Origin: DATMRF01 sp035566435
GTDB lineage: Bacteria; Verrucomicrobiota; Verrucomicrobiia; Limisphaerales; UBA8199
Direction: 5' to 3'
Assembly: GCA_035566435.1 (NCBI GenBank)
Contig: DATMRF010000129.1
Location: 1 to 40,780 of the forward strand
DNA: 40,780 bases
Within the stretch, counting starts at the first letter, position 1. The number at the start of each line of letters is the position of its first letter. The notes under the pieces were generated by a model, which saw only the letters and a list, made by a program, of their open reading frames with translations, was not told where the DNA came from and did not search any database. A program made the position numbers and the translations under genes. This document shows positions 37,585-40,780 of the stretch, one piece after another.

Positions 37585-39519
37585 TTAGCGGAAAATGAAG
37601 TTGAGAATTACGCAGCCGACGAGCAGGACTAATCCCAGTGGCGCCGGGCGCAAATACCAGGCCGCCGCCTCGTCCTTGAGTTTGGGCGTCAGCGAATAGA
37701 CCAGGCCCTTGAGTTCCTCGTTTGTCTTAGTGCGTTTGGTGGCGAGTGAAATAACCAACGTCAGGGTCAAGCAGATAATGAACGCAAAGCTGGCCAGCCA
37801 GAAGTTCTGGGCCATTTCGCTGGGGAAAGTTTTCATTACGTGGAGGTAGCCGCCCTTAACGCCCGGCGTGTTTCCGGCAGCGAGCGTCAGTGAATGGAAC
37901 ACGGCCGAGCCAGTAATGCCACCGAACAATCCGAGGAAAGCCCCGGTGCCGGTGCAACGGGCCCAGAACATGCCCAGTAAAAAGGTCGCAAATAGCGGGG
38001 CGTTCACAAAACCGAACACCAGTTGGATGATGTCCATGGCGTTGTTATACATCGAAGCGAAATAAGCGCAGGCGATACTCAACAAAATGCCGACCACGGT
38101 TATGGCCTGCCCCACCCGGAAGTAGTGCTGGTCGCTCTTACTCGGCGCCAGGTAGGCCTGGTAGAGATCATAAGTGAAGACCGTGTTGAAGGCGGTGACA
38201 TTGCCCGCCATGCCTGACATGAAAGAGGCGAGAAGAGCCGTCAGGGCGAGGCCCAGCAGGCCGGGCGGACAGTACCGTTTCACCAGAGAAAGGATCACGC
38301 CATCGTAATCATACTCGGCAATGGCATTGTAAAGGCCCTGCTTGATACTGGGATCGTCAAGCTTACCAGAATCCTTGACCAGCGCAGCGACTTTATCGGC
38401 GTTCATTTTCTTGCCCATCGCCTCGCTAACCGTCTTGAATGCCTCGGTCGGCTCCATGGTGGCGGCGGCTTTGACGGAAGCTACGCCCTTGGAATAGACC
38501 TCTGCGGCCAGGATCGGCGGCGGAATTCGATAGCTCTTGTTCGGCATGGCAGTAAGCGCGACGGCGATCATGCCCGGCACGATCACCAGCGCAGGGAAGA
38601 GCATCTTCGGCACGGCGGCAATCAATGGCGTCCGACGCGCGGCCCCCATGTTTTTGGCGGCCATAGCGCGTTGCACGACCAGGAAATTCGTACACCAGTA
38701 GCCAAAAGAGAGCACGAACCCGAGGCCGAAGACCATCGCGAACAAGTCCACTCCCATCGGATTAGCTGATGGCCCGCCGAGCAGCGGTTTCCAGGCACTG
38801 GTCCAGGCATCCGCACCGTAGTGAGTGCCGACCTCCTTGAGGTCCAGTGCCGCGGGGTTTTGGGCGACGCCCTGCAGGGTACTGTTCATCGAGCCCCACC
38901 AGCCGACATCCTTCAGCCCGAGATATACCACCGGTGCGAAGCCCAGCACGATCATGAAAAATTGGAGCACTTCAGTGTAGATGGCAGAGGTCAGGCCGCC
39001 TTTAAGCACGTAGACCAGCACGACGGCCGAGCAGATCCAGAGCGCGAGGTGGTAGTTCCACCCCAGAAGCTGATTGAGCAACTTGGCCAGCGCGTTCATG
39101 GAAATGCCGGACGCAAACACGGTCATCACGGCGAAGGCAATCGAGTTCAACGCCCGCACCCGTTCATCGAACCGCATTTTGAGATACTCGGGCACGGAGC
39201 GGGCTTTGGAGCCGTAGTAAAACGGCATCATGAAGATGGCGAGGAACACCATCGCCGGGATGGCGCCAACCCAGTAGAAATGGCTGGTGGCGATGCCGTA
39301 CTTGGCGCCGCTGGCGGCCATGCCCACCAGCTCGAGGGCGCCCAGGTTCGCTGAGATAAACGCCAGGCCCGTGACCCACGCCGGAATCGAGCGGCCGGAC
39401 GTGAGAAAGTCCGACGAGCTCTTCATGTACCGTCTCAGGGCAAAACCAATCCCGACTACGAAGGCGACGTAGATGGCGAGAATCGTATAGTCGAGGAAGC
39501 CAAGTTGGACGCTTTGCAT
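37585..39519 (-). CDS. Sodium:solute (sugar) symporter, SSS family
   Basis: The 644-residue inner-membrane protein has about 14 membrane spans. DFLTSGRSIPAWVTGLAFISANLGALELVGMAASG near residues 37-71 is the Na+-symporter unwound helix 1 region. ASFMSGMAGNVTAFNTVFTYDLYQAY is the conserved SSS signature, like the SglT/glucose-galactose symporters. A soluble insertion of roughly 80 residues (about 330-410, SYRIPPPILAAEVYSKG to EYDYDG) lies between two spans, as in related Bacteroidota and Verrucomicrobiota transporters. It heads an operon with galM and galK, so galactose or a related hexose is the probable substrate. Its promoter is at 39547-39575, and the leader consists almost only of a duplicated 10-mer. 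Confidence 0.93.
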   Translation of the reverse strand: MQSVQLGFLDYTILAIYVAFVVGIGFALRRYMKSSSDFLTSGRSIPAWVTGLAFISANLGALELVGMAASGAKYGIATSHFYWVGAIPAMVFLAIFMMPFYYGSKARSVPEYLKMRFDERVRALNSIAFAVMTVFASGISMNALAKLLNQLLGWNYHLALWICSAVVLVYVLKGGLTSAIYTEVLQFFMIVLGFAPVVYLGLKDVGWWGSMNSTLQGVAQNPAALDLKEVGTHYGADAWTSAWKPLLGGPSANPMGVDLFAMVFGLGFVLSFGYWCTNFLVVQRAMAAKNMGAARRTPLIAAVPKMLFPALVIVPGMIAVALTAMPNKSYRIPPPILAAEVYSKGVASVKAAATMEPTEAFKTVSEAMGKKMNADKVAALVKDSGKLDDPSIKQGLYNAIAEYDYDGVILSLVKRYCPPGLLGLALTALLASFMSGMAGNVTAFNTVFTYDLYQAYLAPSKSDQHYFRVGQAITVVGILLSIACAYFASMYNNAMDIIQLVFGFVNAPLFATFLLGMFWARCTGTGAFLGLFGGITGSAVFHSLTLAAGNTPGVKGGYLHVMKTFPSEMAQNFWLASFAFIICLTLTLVISLATKRTKTNEELKGLVYSLTPKLKDEAAAWYLRPAPLGLVLLVGCVILNFIFR

Positions 39520-39520
39520 A

Positions 39521-39540
39521 GTTCGAGTTGGTTCGAGTCG
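39521..39540 (-). repeat. 10-mer repeat making up the symporter leader
   Basis: GTTCGAGTTG and GTTCGAGTCG are adjacent on the plus strand. Read on the minus strand the pair ends one base before the ATG at 39519. Confidence 0.85.
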
Positions 39541-39546
39541 TGAAGG

Positions 39547-39575
39547 GTTTTAAGGATTTTCCCCGCGGGTGTCAA
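39547..39575 (-). promoter_or_regulatory. Sigma-70-type promoter of the galactose operon
   Basis: On the minus strand a consensus TTGACA (39575-39570) and TAAAAC (39552-39547) are separated by 17 bases. The start would fall near 39540, giving a leader of about 20 nucleotides. Confidence 0.7.
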
Positions 39576-39770
39576 CGAGGCTTTGCGAGAACTGAAGAAC
39601 CAGGCTACGCAACGGAGATTTAACGCAAGGGCGCAGCGCGGCGGAGCCGCAACCAAAAGCAGGAGAGAATGACCGCGGAATACGGGAATACGCGGGAGGC
39701 GCCAGAATTGCCACAAAAAGGCACGAGAAGGCGCGAAAAGAAACGCCGCTTTGGGGGCAGGACCGCCCTC

Positions 39771-39812
39771 GGACAGTGGTGTCGTCGCTACGCTCTGCCA
39801 CCGCACTCCAAT
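39771..39812 (-). repeat. Diverged REP-like element
   Basis: On the minus strand TTGGAGTGCGG (39811-39801) is identical to the head of the arm at 34811. A hairpin follows (GGTG at 39802-39799 with CACC at 39781-39778, helped by AGT/ACT). The loop differs from the 34739 element, so it is a second subtype. Confidence 0.5.
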
Positions 39813-40018
39813 TTTTTCTCGTCCGTGCGCGGAGTTGTGGGATTGCACTGCAAAGGGTTCAAGGAATCCGAGGCGAAACAGCAAGTCCGCTGAGTTCACT
39901 CGGAAGTGAGCCTCTGCTCCAGGGCTAAACACGGTTCCCACCTTCCCGCTGATGCGCCTTTGCGTCTGGGCTGAGCTCTGCTCCCATCGGCAGGAGGAGG
40001 ACCGGTCTGCCCGGCGCA

Positions 40019-40048
40019 GCGGGGCGTCGTGGGTAAGCGACGCCCCGC
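40019..40048. other. Very stable hairpin (11-bp perfect stem)
   Basis: GCGGGGCGTCG and CGACGCCCCGC pair perfectly around an 8-base loop (TGGGTAAG). No T-run is present, so it is more likely a palindromic repeat or RNA-stabilising element than an intrinsic terminator. Confidence 0.6.
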
Positions 40049-40265
40049 GCGGTTGGCGGCGAGGTCTGCGCGAAGGGTACTGATTAGGATGTCAAAGAGC
40101 AGCGCCGGTGGGGTCCAAGTCAGTGGGCCCGGGCCGGCGAAATTGTTTCAAAGGCGATTTACCGCGAACCGGCGCGAATGAGGTTTCGGGTCGGTGCAGG
40201 TCTAGGCAGTGGTTGGGCTCCAGTAGGGTTATCCGCGTGAGAGATCAGTTCAGCTCAAAAAAACA

Positions 40266-40315
40266 CTCGGATTTACTCGGATTTGGTCGGATCTAGTCGG
40301 ATTTACTCGGATGAG
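40266..40315 (+). repeat. Five tandem 10-mers of CTCGGATTTA type
   Basis: Units start at 40266, 40276, 40286, 40296 and 40306, each with TCGGAT at its core and one to four differences. Confidence 0.9.
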
Positions 40316-40328
40316 CGCGGAGGGAGCG

Positions 40329-40360
40329 ATGGAGTCATGGAGTAGTGGAGTGATGGTCGG
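40329..40360 (+). repeat. Four tandem 8-mers of ATGGAGTC type
   Basis: ATGGAGTC, ATGGAGTA, GTGGAGTG and ATGGTCGG follow one another without gaps. Confidence 0.8.
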
Positions 40361-40438
40361 GGAGCGCATACTTTCATCATTTGGGGACTGGCTTTCGGGT
40401 TTTTCAAGCGGCGTTGGGGCCAGGTGCATTTTTTTGGG

Positions 40439-40478
40439 CTTTAATAGGTCCTAATAGCTCCTAATAGCTCCTACGAGG
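40439..40478 (+). repeat. Four tandem 10-mers of TCCTAATAGC type
   Basis: CTTTAATAGG, TCCTAATAGC twice, and TCCTACGAGG follow one another without gaps. Confidence 0.85.
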
Positions 40479-40780
40479 TGGACGAGGGTCGAGGGCCGAA
40501 TGGCGGGTTGGCCCGGTTGGTTCGGCCTCCGATTTTCGCTGTTTGTTGCGTTTTCATATCATTTTCGTTTGTTCTTCTTCAGTTTGACCAAGCCGGCGGT
40601 CGCGGACGCTGCAGACCGTCGGGGCGCTGCGACACACCGGGGCTCTATATAGTAAGGAACGTCAGGGTCAGAATTTGCCGTCGCGCGGCGATTTTCCGTT
40701 CGTGAATTCCGGCGTGAGAACTGGGCGGCATGCGTTCTAAAGGTGATGGGGTGAAAAAAATATAAGCTTTAGTGGGCGTG

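Larger units (their letters stand above)
39576..40780. other. Long non-coding, repeat-rich end of the window
   Basis: About 1.2 kb beyond the galactose promoter has no credible gene; short open frames are Arg/Ser-rich and lack family features. It carries a REP-like element, a strong hairpin, and three kinds of tandem repeats (8-mers and 10-mers). No tRNA or other RNA gene was recognised. A gene may begin right of the window. Confidence 0.6.

Noticed and set aside
39669..39893. 74-codon open frame in the right non-coding region
   Set aside because: It runs across a REP-like hairpin, has skewed Arg/Gly content, and no recognisable motif or ribosome binding site.

Overview
The window looks like a chromosomal segment of a free-living Verrucomicrobiota bacterium, most likely of the Pedosphaera/Limisphaerales type. 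I infer this from the gene repertoire (Tat-exported Gfo/Idh/MocA oxidoreductase, large exported glycoside hydrolases, DUF2961/GH172, SSS symporter with galM-galK), from the high GC content, and from the many short tandem repeats between genes. No database search was possible, so the taxonomic call is inference.

Layout. 1-682: the 3' end of an IS3-family transposase followed by repeat-rich non-coding DNA. 683-10825: a carbohydrate region with a Tat-exported oxidoreductase (-), a GH2 glycosidase (+), a cold-shock protein (-), a GH172-type glycosidase, a sugar ABC binding protein and permease, and a myo-inositol oxygenase (+). The transporter has no ATPase gene beside it. 10865-11239: an orphan degenerate receiver domain. 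11457-18629: a translation/RNA cluster with its own promoter and leader: nusA, infB, rbfA, nrnA, truB, ribF; rimP is absent. 18762-24593: a MoxR/Bat-type cluster: moxR, DUF58, DUF4381, batA and a batB-batC fusion with a glutamine-rich tail. 24650-28781 (-): prs, rplY, pth, rpsF, ssb, rplI, with no rpsR between ssb and rplI. 28893-29981 (-): mnmA. 30070-32190 (-): a TMTC-like membrane protein with TPR repeats. 32418-34593 (+): an S41 peptidase homologue lacking the usual catalytic lysine, and a TPR membrane protein. 34947-39519 (-): a galactose operon of SSS symporter, small membrane protein, galM and galK with a clear promoter. 39520-40780: non-coding, full of short repeats.

How the parts work together. 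The left part can release, import and oxidise sugars and inositol. The galactose operon takes up and phosphorylates a hexose. The two large middle clusters are housekeeping. The most unusual signals are not genes. (1) At least fifteen loci carry 7-10 bp tandem repeats of different unit sequence, several touching the start codon of a gene. (2) A perfect 32-bp inverted repeat at 34739-34839 has the anatomy of a paired REP element, with decayed relatives elsewhere. (3) The leaders of two genes whose products act on intrinsic termination, the cold-shock gene and nusA, each hold a promoter followed by a terminator-like hairpin before the start codon. (4) A peptidase homologue has threonine where the catalytic lysine should be.
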